From assembly GCA_016787525.1 (NCBI GenBank), contig JAEUUP010000102.1:1-64000 (forward strand): DNA of 64,000 nucleotides. The letters run 5' to 3'. Under the pieces are notes generated by a model. That model was not told the DNA's origin. It worked only from the letters and a program-made list of their open reading frames with translations, and made no database searches. Of the stretch, positions 51,560-60,332 are shown piece by piece (position 1 is the stretch's first letter; every line of letters begins with the position of its first letter). Origin of the DNA: Saprospiraceae bacterium (lineage in GTDB: Bacteria; Bacteroidota; Bacteroidia; Chitinophagales; Saprospiraceae). The position numbers and the translations under genes were made by a program.

Positions 51560-51592
51560 ACCCTTCCGAAAGTTTTAAACTTTCGGAAGGGT
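51560..51592. terminator. Bidirectional terminator hairpin
   Basis: ACCCTTCCGAAAGTTT pairs with AAACTTTCGGAAGGGT between the convergent LRR and VWA genes; T-rich on the right side. Confidence 0.85.
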
Positions 51593-51611
51593 TTGTTTTA
51601 AAAATAAAACC

Positions 51612-53627
51612 TCAATTCTTCGCTGTTGTATCCATACGTTGCGCCAATTCAATCAACTGAATAAATCCAGCGCGATACCCCTCAGTATCTTTGCCCAAAC
51701 TGCCTGTTGCCAAGGTTTTGGCTTTGTTCATATCGAAATCACCGATAAATTTCGATTGTCTTAGAATCTGAGCGAACCCTGCCACGGCAGCAGCGAAACG
51801 GAAATTATCACTTGTTTGCGAAAGACTCAAAGACACATTAGGCACAGCTTGTTCTATCAAAATACTGGTATCTTCTGTCGGCTTTTTATAGCGCAATTTG
51901 AGAAAAACCACTTCGTTTCGCCCACTTTTAATGGTTGGTATTGTCTTTTGATACCGCAATTTGTCCACCGAAGGCGATTCTGTTTGAGTCATCTCTGTGC
52001 CTTTGGGAATGATTTCGTACAAAGCTGTCACGGTGTGTCCTGCACCGACTTCGCCTGCATCTTTTGTGTCGTCGTTAAAATCTTCCTTATCGAGCAAACG
52101 ATTTTCATAACCAATCAACCGATACGACTCCACTACTGAGGGGTTGAACTCAAGTTGGAATTTCACATCTTTGGCGATGGTGTAGAGTGTGCCACCCATT
52201 TCTTTGCCAAATACCTTTTTAGCTTCGTCAATATTGTCAATATAAGCGTAGTTGCCATTGCCTTTGTCGGCGAGTTGTTCCATTTTGCTGTCTTTGTAGT
52301 TGCCCATACCAAAACCCAACACGGAAAGAAATACACCTGTTTTGCGTTTGTCTTCAATCAATTTCACCAATTCACTTTCGCTGCTCACACCGACATTGAA
52401 ATCGCCATCGGTTGCCAAAATGACTCGATTATTGCCATCAGGAACAAAGTTTTCTTGCGCCGTTTTGTAAGCCAATTGAATACCTGCGCCGCCTGCCGTC
52501 GAACCACCCGCTTGTAAAGCATTGAGTGCATTCAAAATGGTCTCTTTTCGTGTGCCCGAAGTTGGCGGCAAGACCAAACCTGCACTGCCTGCATAGACAA
52601 CGAGTGCCACATGGTCTTGCTCGCGCAAATTGTTGATGAGGATGCGCAAAGCCTCTTTGACCAAAGGCAATTTGTTCGACGACTCCATCGAGCCACTGAC
52701 ATCAATGAGGAAAACGAGGTTGTTTTGAGGGGCTTTTTCTAAATCTAAGCGTTTACCTTGCAAGCCAATGTGTAGCAAAAGATGGTCTTTGTTCCATGGG
52801 CAAGTCCCCATTTCGGAAATAATACTGAGGGGGTGTTCTGATTGGCTGGGCGGTGCGGGATAATTGTAATCAAAATAATTAATCATCTCCTCGATGCGTA
52901 CCGCACCACTGGGTGGCTTAGTACCATTGCTGATAAAACGTCTGACATTGGCATAGCTCGCCCTATCTACATCAATAGAAAAGGTGGAAAGTGCATCGTC
53001 TTTGGGCGATTTATAATTGTTTTCGAGCCAATAACCATATTCTTCGGTATTGAATCCACCCAATTTTTCGATACTGTCGCGTTGGTGTTTGAAGTCTCGT
53101 TTTTGTTTTTTATTGGCTTTTGTAAATGCAAACGGTTTGTCAATGGTCTTTTTATCAACTTGATTTTTGTTGCGGCGACTGATACTCAGACCTGCCACTC
53201 GACTGTTTATTATTGAAACAGCTCCTGTTGACTCCCTCCTTTTAATTGTTCCATAACCCGTCACGACCACCTCTTGTAACAGAGTGCTACCATTTAGTTT
53301 AAAATCAAGTCTTTCTTTTTTTACCCCTTTGGTTACGATGGCTGTTTCGGTAGTCGTGAAACCTGTATAACTGCACACAAGGGTATAATGCCCTTGTTTC
53401 GGGATTTTTAAGCAATATTGACCGTTCACATCGGTGATTGTGCCGTAGGTTGTGCCTTTTATGACAATACTTGCACCGATTAATGGGTCGCCATTTCCAC
53501 CATCGGTGATTGTGCCGCAAATGACTGTATCGCGCTCAGATACTGAGGGGGTCGCGTTTTGACAAAAAATATTGCTCCAAAACAAAACACTGCATATGAG
53601 CAGCAAGGATAATTTCATTTTCATCAT
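51612..53627 (-). CDS. VWA-domain protein (YfbK-like) with SusC-like N-terminal segment
   Basis: A 671-residue exported protein (signal MMKMKLSLLLICSVLFWSNI, cut near FCQ). Residues about 35-115 are a carboxypeptidase-D-like beta domain (GTITDGGNGDPLIGASIVIKG, TDVNGQYCLKIP). Next comes LLQEVVVTGYGTIKRRESTG, the hallmark start of SusC-type TonB plugs, but no plug or barrel follows. Instead come the YfbK-type N-region (EEYGYWLENNYKSPKDDALSTFSIDVDRASYANVRRFI), a von Willebrand A domain with the metal site DVSGSMESS, and a C-terminal DUF3520-like part. Probably periplasmic or outer-membrane associated; role unknown. 10-mer copies 51678, 52134, 52823 and 53541. Confidence 0.9.
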   Translation of the reverse strand: MMKMKLSLLLICSVLFWSNIFCQNATPSVSERDTVICGTITDGGNGDPLIGASIVIKGTTYGTITDVNGQYCLKIPKQGHYTLVCSYTGFTTTETAIVTKGVKKERLDFKLNGSTLLQEVVVTGYGTIKRRESTGAVSIINSRVAGLSISRRNKNQVDKKTIDKPFAFTKANKKQKRDFKHQRDSIEKLGGFNTEEYGYWLENNYKSPKDDALSTFSIDVDRASYANVRRFISNGTKPPSGAVRIEEMINYFDYNYPAPPSQSEHPLSIISEMGTCPWNKDHLLLHIGLQGKRLDLEKAPQNNLVFLIDVSGSMESSNKLPLVKEALRILINNLREQDHVALVVYAGSAGLVLPPTSGTRKETILNALNALQAGGSTAGGAGIQLAYKTAQENFVPDGNNRVILATDGDFNVGVSSESELVKLIEDKRKTGVFLSVLGFGMGNYKDSKMEQLADKGNGNYAYIDNIDEAKKVFGKEMGGTLYTIAKDVKFQLEFNPSVVESYRLIGYENRLLDKEDFNDDTKDAGEVGAGHTVTALYEIIPKGTEMTQTESPSVDKLRYQKTIPTIKSGRNEVVFLKLRYKKPTEDTSILIEQAVPNVSLSLSQTSDNFRFAAAVAGFAQILRQSKFIGDFDMNKAKTLATGSLGKDTEGYRAGFIQLIELAQRMDTTAKN

Positions 53628-53742
53628 AATTGAATGAATTTAGTAGGTTTGAGAATGGATGTTAATTCTAAAAAAGCACTTTTACATCCATAAAGCTGCA
53701 TTCATTCCATTCGTGAGAAAAACGATGAAGGATTATTCAAAA

Positions 53743-53778
53743 AAAAACCTCGCTGATTCAGAAAGACCAGCGAGGTTG
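53743..53778 (-). terminator. Rho-independent terminator
   Basis: On the minus strand AACCTCGCTG pairs with CAGCGAGGTT followed by a run of T, 20 bp after the stop of the small helical gene. Confidence 0.88.
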
Positions 53779-53797
53779 ATTGAAAGTTTGAGTGGAT

Positions 53798-54199
53798 TTA
53801 CATCCATTTGGCGATGAATCGCATAAATTCTGCTTTAAATTCTGCATAAAGCGGCGTGAATCGTGCCATTTGATCCCGCAACTCGGTATGGTCATCGAAG
53901 TAAACGTGGTCAACAGCGATGGGATGCTCTTCGGCAAAATGCGCCAAATTCGCTTCTTGTTTTTTGATCGCATGACGTAAATCGTCAACGACTTCTTGCT
54001 GTCTGTACAGACGATTTTGTAAACTTTCCGCTGTTGCAGTAAACTCAGGTACTGTATTTTTCATTTCCACTTCGCTCAAGCGGTTGGCAAAAATGCCCAA
54101 TTCATCCTTCGCAAAACTCAATTCATTGAGCCATAAGCGGTGTTCAAAGTGCAAATCTTTCAGATAAACGTGTTTTTGATGTGTTGCTGTCATATTCAA
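53798..54199 (-). CDS. Small helical cytosolic protein of unknown function
   Basis: A 133-residue protein that is almost entirely helical: HVYLKDLHFEHRLWLNELSFAKDEL, EFTATAESLQNRLYRQQEVVDDLRHAIKKQEANLAHF, and FTPLYAEFKAEFMRFIAKWM at the end. No signal peptide, no membrane helix and no Cys. It looks like a short coiled-coil bundle similar to uncharacterised Bacteroidota proteins. The start could be 54199 or 54193 (Met 3). It is bounded by its own terminator and lies upstream of no partner gene, so it is probably monocistronic. Confidence 0.75.
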   Translation of the reverse strand: MNMTATHQKHVYLKDLHFEHRLWLNELSFAKDELGIFANRLSEVEMKNTVPEFTATAESLQNRLYRQQEVVDDLRHAIKKQEANLAHFAEEHPIAVDHVYFDDHTELRDQMARFTPLYAEFKAEFMRFIAKWM

Positions 54200-54311
54200 C
54201 GGTTTTGCATTGTTAAAAATCTTGTTTTACAATGCAATGTTGACGCATTTTGACTTTTTAAAAAGTAATGAAAGTCATATTGAACAGTGATATTAGGCAG
54301 GAGGATAAAAC

Positions 54312-54345
54312 AAAAACCCTCGCCAACCTAATGAGTTGGCGAGGG
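54312..54345 (-). terminator. Rho-independent terminator
   Basis: On the minus strand CCCTCGCCAACTCATTAGGTTGGCGAGGG-type stem (13 bp arms) followed by TTTTTGTTTT, just after the stop at 54352. Confidence 0.9.
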
Positions 54346-54351
54346 AGAGAG

Positions 54352-56022
54352 TCAGTAAACGGTTTGAGTGCTTCGGAATTCTAAGGTTTCTAAAGCTACT
54401 TTTTTTATCGCATTGGATGTATCTTTTGTCGCGAAGATGTATAAAATCGAATCTACGGCAGGTTGATTAATCAAGCGTAAATTACTGAGGGCTGTCCCTC
54501 TGGTTTCGTTTTTAGCATCCGATAGGAACGGTTTGATTTCCTCTAATGCTCTGTCTGAACCTGTGTTGCCCAACATCAATATATATTGTTGTGCATTTAC
54601 TCTATTCTTGAATTGCGATACGATTGTTTCGACTATATTTTCTGAACGTTGTGGTGCTTCGGCTTTGGTTCGATAGGCAATGCTTGCATAAGCCAATTGT
54701 GCCGTCGAAGCAATATCCATTTCTTTTGATTCAAAAGCCAATGCTCTGACGGCATTTTCTACTGCAACGCTCGGATGTTTCATCGAACTCACCATCGGTA
54801 GAATTTCAAACATGGCTTCTGGATTTTGCTCATATTTTTTAATGACTTGTGTAAATACTTGTTGAACTTCTGTTTTTTCTTCAAGTCCTAAAGCATTCAC
54901 AATGATGCTAAAAGCCAATGTTTTAGGTGTAAAACCTTCTAATAGTTGGGCCAATTCTTTGGCAGATTTAGGTTGCAAATAAATCAGAGCCTGAATTTTT
55001 TGGAACAAACCATCGTCCCATTTCTTAGCCGAAATATTGACCGTTTTCAAAGAGTCCATGAGTGATTCGACGGTCTCTTTGCCTAAAATATTGGTGCATT
55101 TGATTATTTTGATTTTTTCCCAAGCTGGGTCACTGTCCAATCTGCCCCACAGAACATAGTTTTTATGTGTGAAATAGTCTAAAAAATGAGAAACACCTTC
55201 GACTAAAGTGGTTTCTTGTACAAATTTGGCTTTGAATGTGATGTGACTTTGTGCGGTTGTATCTTTTCCAAATGATAGTTTTTTGAGGTCATCTACATCA
55301 ATGTTTGTCAAAACGTTGTCTTTTTTGCGTATTTGAATAGTGGCATTGTATGAACCTGATGCAGCAGGTTTGCCGAAGTTGCCATAGTCACCACTGACAA
55401 AAGTATAGCCCGCTTTTTCTTTTACCAACGATAAAGTTGTATCATTTTGTGCTTTGTCGAGCGTCATACGCCCCTTAAACTGTCCCATAGGTTCTTCTTC
55501 AAGGGTCGCCCATTGGTTAGGTACTGAGGGGGTGTTTTTCGGAAAAACAACTTGCATTTGACTTATGACATTGCGAAAAAGAATATCAATAGTCGGGCTA
55601 ATGGATGAGTCAGAAGCAACAGCAATGATTTTTCCTGTTTTATCTATTTTAGCAAGCATCGGCTTTTTTAAGTCTTCTTTGAAACCGTCCATATCTACGC
55701 CAGTCAAAACATCGCCATTGACAACCATACCCAACTGAGGTGTATCGAAACCAAACACAACCCAATCGAGTGAATCGGTGGTTTTGACGGTGGTTTTGTT
55801 GAGTTTTGATTTAAAATCAATTTTGACCTCTTGTTTGTCCGATTTGAAAATAGGTGAGCCTTCAAAAAGTGGATTTAGGTCATGCGAAGCGGAAGATGTG
55901 AATACAACGTCATAGGTCTGTTGTGTCGCTTTTTCTTCTTTCATGAATTTCGACCACACAAAACCTATTGCCATTACAGAAAGTCCTAAGGCTGCTATCC
56001 ATTTTAAAATACCCTTGCTCAT
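54352..56022 (-). CDS. Membrane-anchored protein with beta N-half and helical-repeat C-half (possible vitellogenin-N-like)
   Basis: A 556-residue protein. An N-terminal membrane segment (about 6-25, ILKWIAALGLSVMAIGFVW) precedes a beta-rich region (about 35-270: VKIDFKSKLNKTTVKTTDSLDWVVFGF, FKGRMTLDKAQNDTTLSLV, SHITFKAKFVQETTLVEGVS). A helical superhelix follows (about 300-550) with GLFQKIQALIYLQPKSAKELAQLLEGF, EILPMVSSMKHPSVAVENAVRALAF, YILMLGNTGSDRALEEIKPFLSDA and ETRGTALSNLRLI. This order, and the LGNxGxxxALxxIxPFL phrase, recall the large lipid-transfer (vitellogenin N) domain, but that is my own reading and needs a profile or structure search. It is followed, in the gene order 5' to 3' on the minus strand, after a separate upstream gene of possible related function. 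Copy 55522 encodes NTPSVPN; a degenerate copy lies at 54483. Confidence 0.7.
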   Translation of the reverse strand: MSKGILKWIAALGLSVMAIGFVWSKFMKEEKATQQTYDVVFTSSASHDLNPLFEGSPIFKSDKQEVKIDFKSKLNKTTVKTTDSLDWVVFGFDTPQLGMVVNGDVLTGVDMDGFKEDLKKPMLAKIDKTGKIIAVASDSSISPTIDILFRNVISQMQVVFPKNTPSVPNQWATLEEEPMGQFKGRMTLDKAQNDTTLSLVKEKAGYTFVSGDYGNFGKPAASGSYNATIQIRKKDNVLTNIDVDDLKKLSFGKDTTAQSHITFKAKFVQETTLVEGVSHFLDYFTHKNYVLWGRLDSDPAWEKIKIIKCTNILGKETVESLMDSLKTVNISAKKWDDGLFQKIQALIYLQPKSAKELAQLLEGFTPKTLAFSIIVNALGLEEKTEVQQVFTQVIKKYEQNPEAMFEILPMVSSMKHPSVAVENAVRALAFESKEMDIASTAQLAYASIAYRTKAEAPQRSENIVETIVSQFKNRVNAQQYILMLGNTGSDRALEEIKPFLSDAKNETRGTALSNLRLINQPAVDSILYIFATKDTSNAIKKVALETLEFRSTQTVY

Positions 56023-56101
56023 AATTAACAGATGGTTTTTTGAATGTTTTATTTTTTTACCCCCCTCAGTATCGAGGCACTTTTTTGATTAGAATTTGAC
56101 A

Positions 56102-56134
56102 AACTTACGCCAAGTTTTTGACTTGGCGTAAGTT
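56102..56134. terminator. Hairpin after secreted beta-rich gene
   Basis: AACTTACGCCAAGT pairs with ACTTGGCGTAAGTT, 14 bp beyond the stop at 56148; no T-run on the minus strand. Confidence 0.55.
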
Positions 56135-56147
56135 GTCGGATAAAGAT

Positions 56148-57641
56148 TTACCAAGAGAAAACCTGTGCATTTTGGTAATTAATAAACGAACCGCTAACAG
56201 TGAATCCACTTGTACTCCAAAGCGTGTGTGTGTATTCTTTCCAACCTTTCCAGAATGTCCAAACTTTTGCAAACAACTCTAATTTACCAGCCAAGAAGTT
56301 CAAACTATAACCTGCATACAATTTTTCAGTCAAAACAAGACCATTATTGAGTGTCAAAAGCAAATCACCTGTCAAAGGCACGCTACCATTTACAAATACG
56401 ATACTACCTCTTACACCTGCCTTAACAACCAAGAGATTGATATACGCTTCAGCAAAACCACCCAATTCAGCAAAAGGAGTCACTCCTGCACGCAATGATT
56501 GTTTGTCGCCCGAAATACCATAACGAAGACCCACTCTTCCTTTCACACCTACTGCACCTGTGACAGGTACAACAACGATAACAGTGCTGTAAGAATAGCG
56601 AATTTCTTTATAAGCAGATTTTTCAGATATTAAGCTGAATGATTGAGGGAAACCTTGGCTAAAGTTGAAAATGTTTGAACCCGCTGCGACGACGCTTAAA
56701 CCAATTGTGATTTGTTGCGCTGAGTTAGCAGGCACTTTTGCATTACCTGTGATATTCAAAACATTAAAGTTTTTATTGAAAAGTGTACCGTCAATACGAC
56801 CATTTGCTGTAAAATTGAGCTCAGAATTGGTTTTTGCCAACTCCGCTCTGGCTTGTGCAAGTGTCAATTGACTCAAACTACCCGCAGGCTGATACAATTT
56901 ACCGTTGATAGCCAACGTGCCTGTGATAGCAGCTTTGAAAGAAGAAGCACTACCAAACGACCATGTTTTTGTCGCTGTTTTGCTAATGGTTTTAAGCAAT
57001 GTACCAGGTGCAGGGGCTGCAGCTTGAGCCATAACGCCTGCTGCGCCAACCGCCAATATTGTCCCTTCTAATTCACCTGAACTCGGTTTAGTTGCGATAT
57101 TGATGCGGTTTGCTTTCATACCATTGAAATCAGCATCTGTCATTTCGCCTACAGATTTCAACTCTTTGCCATTAAAGATGTTTGACGATTTAAACACACG
57201 GTCAATTTCTTGATCATTGAAAAAACGACCTGCCGCAGCTTGTGAAGACCGTTGCCTAACCAATTCCGCTTCGCTTACTTTAGGTTTGCCAACAATATTT
57301 TCAGCTGGGTCATTTACGATTGAATAACCTTTGGTGTTGAAATCACGCTCCAATTTTTCGATTTCTGAAAAATACTGTGAGGCTGGAATAGCTTTACCGT
57401 CTGGAATTTGAATCAAATCGTTTGGGCCATACACTTTCCCAGTATTTTGGTCTTTAAACGTGCGGATTGAAGGCCCTGCTGCCGCTTGAATTCTAGGGGC
57501 TTTTTTCTCAATTTCAACATTTTCTTCATTCATGTTGAATGTCCCCAAATTGACTTGGTCTGGGTTTTGAGCTTGGAGTCCTGTTACTTGAAACCATAAA
57601 AACAAACTGGCTACGATGGAAAGATTTTTTACTGTTTTCAT
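56148..57641 (-). CDS. Exported beta-rich protein, possible partner of the helical-repeat protein
   Basis: A 497-residue protein. The start at 57641 gives signal peptide MKTVKNLSIVASLFLWFQVT, cut near LQAQ. An N-terminal low-complexity/helical part (about 20-190) is followed by long amphipathic beta strands: ITIGLSVVAAGSNIFNFSQG, IRYSYSTVIVVVPVTGAVGVKGRVGLRYG, AGVTPFAELGGFAEAYINLL and AGKLELFAKVWTFWKGWKEYTHTLWS. I do not recognise the family. The amphipathic sheets are compatible with a lipid-binding or shell-like protein; the neighbour at 54352, 125 bp downstream on the same strand, could be functionally linked. No dispersed 10-mer inside; one (56062) lies between the two genes. A promoter with a ~210 nt leader precedes it. 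Confidence 0.75.
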   Translation of the reverse strand: MKTVKNLSIVASLFLWFQVTGLQAQNPDQVNLGTFNMNEENVEIEKKAPRIQAAAGPSIRTFKDQNTGKVYGPNDLIQIPDGKAIPASQYFSEIEKLERDFNTKGYSIVNDPAENIVGKPKVSEAELVRQRSSQAAAGRFFNDQEIDRVFKSSNIFNGKELKSVGEMTDADFNGMKANRINIATKPSSGELEGTILAVGAAGVMAQAAAPAPGTLLKTISKTATKTWSFGSASSFKAAITGTLAINGKLYQPAGSLSQLTLAQARAELAKTNSELNFTANGRIDGTLFNKNFNVLNITGNAKVPANSAQQITIGLSVVAAGSNIFNFSQGFPQSFSLISEKSAYKEIRYSYSTVIVVVPVTGAVGVKGRVGLRYGISGDKQSLRAGVTPFAELGGFAEAYINLLVVKAGVRGSIVFVNGSVPLTGDLLLTLNNGLVLTEKLYAGYSLNFLAGKLELFAKVWTFWKGWKEYTHTLWSTSGFTVSGSFINYQNAQVFSW

Positions 57642-57854
57642 AATGATTTTAAATTTAAAGATGATTTTAGATTGCCTACTCATACGTTTTTCGGCTGCCA
57701 CGCTCATTCAGTTTTTTAGAGACTTTTGAGAAAAAACTCTTAGTCAAGGCATTTATTACTATTTGGTTTGCTACAAAGTTGATGGTATTTTATCATTTAT
57801 GCAATCACACTTTCGTGTGATTTTTTAGGTACGTTACTTCGTTTTTGATTGTAA

Positions 57855-57885
57855 CAAAGGTAGTAGGCATAGAATACTTAAAAAA
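57855..57885 (-). promoter_or_regulatory. Bacteroidota-type promoter for 56148-57641 gene
   Basis: On the minus strand TTTT, 19 bp, TACCTTTG (perfect -7). The implied leader is about 210 nt and contains a stem AATCACACTTTCGTGTGATT (57804-57823). Confidence 0.5.
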
Positions 57886-58614
57886 TTAGAAAAAACGACT
57901 CTTTTTCTGTTCGTAAAACACTATTAATACAAATCAATTTTTTCATAAACCATTAATAATCAATTTTTTATATCTTCTGTATTCAATAAATTCAACTCAT
58001 TGTATCAAAGATTTGTTAAGACAAATGTTAAAATCTTTAGAAAACTTTAACATTTCAATACGAACTAAAATCAATACTTGGGTAATTTTTTAGTTATACA
58101 TTAGCGCATAAGGTTTTACCCTTCACACATGAAAAATTTAGAGATACCCCTCAGTATTTTTGGTCATTTTCTAAGAAAATTATCTTTAAAATAAGCAAAA
58201 AGAGCGAATTACGTTCGGGAAACTTTTAAAAGTTTCCCGAACGTGTGCGCTCCAATAAAAGGGTAAAACCTTGCGCAGTAATGTATAAAAAACGGTGACT
58301 TCGCCGCCGAAAAAAATTAAAACCTCCCTCCGAAAAGTCCACTCCGCAGCCGTAGGCGGCGTTATTTAAGTAGTCAAAAATAAGTTTTCGTACATTTCAA
58401 ACGCCGCCTTTGGCGGTGAAAAGGACTTTGAGGAGCGAGCGATTTTTGGATTAAAATTTTGCCAAAGCCAAAATTTTAATCCAAAAATCGCTCGCTCTAA
58501 TAGAAAAATTTTAAAAGTACGTCTTTTGCGCGCAGCGCAAAACAGTGAGTATCAAACACCCGAAAGGTTACTTAACCGAACAAAACTGTCACCCACACCT
58601 TATTTTAAGGTATA
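57886..58614. repeat. Intergenic repeat-rich stretch with imperfect inverted repeat pair and hairpins
   Basis: 58094-58122 (TTATACATTAGCGCATAAGG, then TTTTACCC) is repeated inverted with few mismatches at 58257-58289, enclosing a 10-mer copy (58147) and a stem CGTTCGGGAAACTTTT/AAAAGTTTCCCGAACG; this may be another MITE-like unit. 58433-58461 and 58469-58497 form a 29 bp perfect stem (GAGCGAGCGATTTTTGGATT...), and the following AAGTACGTCTTTTGCGCGCA ... AACAGTGAG (to 58549) is the right end of the interspersed hairpin family at 28271 and 49216. No gene seen. Confidence 0.7.
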
Positions 58615-58645
58615 ATTGCAGAATAAAAACACTTTCTTAGCTTTG
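58615..58645 (+). promoter_or_regulatory. Bacteroidota-type promoter for DUF1611 gene
   Basis: ATTG, exactly 19 bp, TAGCTTTG (full match). The start at 58667 follows about 15 nt after the expected transcript start. Confidence 0.68.
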
Positions 58646-58666
58646 TAAAACGTAAAACCTAATTTT

Positions 58667-59743
58667 ATGATGACAAAAGAACCAGCTCTTATTCTTACCC
58701 ACGGTCTTTTCGATACCGAAAATGGTAAAACCGCCCACGGTTTAGTACGTGGCAGCGACAGATTTCAAATAGTCGGTGTGATTGATTTTGCGACCGCAGG
58801 ACGCGATGCAGGCGAAGTTTTGGATGGTAAACACCGCAATATCCCTATTTTTGCTGACATCGAAACTGCTTTGCAAACACTGGAGACACCCCCTCAGTAT
58901 CTTATCATTGGTGTCGCTGTCGCAGGCGGAAAAATACCGCCCGAAATGCTCGCTGTTCTGAAACAAGGCATTGAGCATAAATTGAACATCGTCAATGGCT
59001 TGCACGAAAAACTCAATGAAAAAACAGAATTTGTCGCTCTGGCTGCACAACACGGTGTCACCATAACCGATGTGCGACGCACCAAAACACCTTCCGAAAT
59101 GTCGTATTGGTCGGGCGAAATTGGTCGAGTCACCACGCCTCGTATTGCTGTTTTGGGAATGGATTGTGCAGTCGGAAAACGCACAACTTCTCGTTTTTTG
59201 GTCGAAGCGATGCGCGAAAAAGGTTATAATGCACACATCATTTCGACAGGTCAAACGGGTTGGATGCAAGATGGACGCTATGCGTTTATTTTCGATTCGA
59301 CCATCAACGATTTCCTAACAGGCGAGTTAGAGACACAAATCGTCAAATGTTTCGATGAACAAAATCCCGATATTATGTTCCTCAATGGACAATCGGCACT
59401 CCGCAATCCGATTGGGCCCACAGGTTCAGAGTTTTTAGTGTCTGCTCGTGCCAAATGGGTTATCCTGCAAGCAATTCCTGCCAGAGAATTTTATGAAGGC
59501 ACAGAAGACAATATCAAAGCCCGCATCCCCTCAGTAAAATCGGAGATTGAATTAATCAAAATGTTCGGTGCAAAAACCCTTGCGGTCACACTCAATACAC
59601 ACGGTTTGAGCCTCGAAAAAGCCCGTAAAATCCAAGAAAAACTCCGCAAAAAACTCGGTATTCCAGTCGTTTTGCCTTTAGAAGATGGCGTAGAAGAGAT
59701 TGTGAAAGTGATTGAAAAGAAAGTGTTGACAAGTGAAAGATAA
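58667..59743 (+). CDS. DUF1611-family P-loop protein (DgcN-like)
   Basis: A 358-residue cytosolic protein covering the complete DUF1611 layout. The N-terminal Rossmann-like half (about 1-140) has DRFQIVGVIDFATAGRDAGEVLDG and YLIIGVAVAGGKIPPE. The C-terminal P-loop NTPase-like half has IAVLGMDCAVGKRTTSRFLVEAM (about 162-184), ISTGQTGWMQDG and FLNGQSALRNP. Family members include DgcN, an N-acetyltransferase of the D-glutamate catabolic route that works with the epimerase-like DgcA; no dgcA neighbour is present, so the specific role is unproven. The start at 58667 or the second Met at 58670. 10-mer copies at 58890 (TPPQYL) and 59527 (IPSVKS). Downstream is a long non-coding repeat zone. Confidence 0.9.
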   Translation: MMTKEPALILTHGLFDTENGKTAHGLVRGSDRFQIVGVIDFATAGRDAGEVLDGKHRNIPIFADIETALQTLETPPQYLIIGVAVAGGKIPPEMLAVLKQGIEHKLNIVNGLHEKLNEKTEFVALAAQHGVTITDVRRTKTPSEMSYWSGEIGRVTTPRIAVLGMDCAVGKRTTSRFLVEAMREKGYNAHIISTGQTGWMQDGRYAFIFDSTINDFLTGELETQIVKCFDEQNPDIMFLNGQSALRNPIGPTGSEFLVSARAKWVILQAIPAREFYEGTEDNIKARIPSVKSEIELIKMFGAKTLAVTLNTHGLSLEKARKIQEKLRKKLGIPVVLPLEDGVEEIVKVIEKKVLTSER

Positions 59744-59754
59744 ATAACTCAATG

Positions 59755-60082
59755 CTTTTTACTCTGTGCAACGCACTTTTTTACAGAGTAAAAAGTCTTT
59801 TTACTCCGTGCAGCTCACTATTTACTCTGTAAAAAGTCTTTTTACTCTGTGCAGCCCACTATTTACTCTGTAAAAAGTCTTTTTACTCTGTGCAGCTCAC
59901 TTTTTACAAAGTAAAAAGTCTTTTTACTCTGTGCAGCTCACTTTTTACAAAGTAAAAAGTCTTTTTACTCCGTGCAGCTCACTTTTTACAAAGTAAAAAG
60001 TCTTTTTACTCCGTGCAGCTCACTTTTTACAAAGTAAATAGTCTTTTTACTCCGTGCAATTCACTTTTTACAAAGTAAATAG
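59755..60082. repeat. 41 bp tandem array, 8 units
   Basis: Units start at 59755, 59796, 59837, 59878, 59919, 59960, 60001 and 60042. Consensus TCTTTTTACTCYGTGCAGCT then CACTTTTTACAAAGTAAAAAG. Each unit contains ACTTTTTAC and its near-complement GTAAAAAGT, so the transcript can fold into repeated stems. It starts 11 bp after the DUF1611 stop; the first stem with its T-rich part may act as terminator. Confidence 0.92.
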
Positions 60083-60086
60083 TCTT

Positions 60087-60332
60087 GGCTCAATGATGAT
60101 TTCAAGTTGCTGATATTCTTTAAACCCGTAGGGTTGACATTTTGGTAGAAAATAGCAATACATACGATTATTGAATGCCGTAGGCATGGGATTTTGTAAA
60201 GAAAATGAGTGATTAAATCCTTTATAATGTCATGCCTACGGCATTCAATAATCGTATGTATTGCTATTTTCTACCAAAATGTCAACCCTACGGGTTTAAA
60301 GAATATCAGCAACTTGAAATCATCATTGAGCC
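60087..60332. repeat. 102 bp perfect inverted repeat with 42 nt loop
   Basis: 60087-60188 and 60231-60332 are exact reverse complements as read. The arm runs from GGCTCAATGATGATTTCAAG through CCCGTAGGGTTGACATTTTG to GAATGCCGTAGGCATG. The loop holds GATTTTGTAAAGAAAATGAG. A single strand of this would be one of the longest hairpins in the window. Confidence 0.93.
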
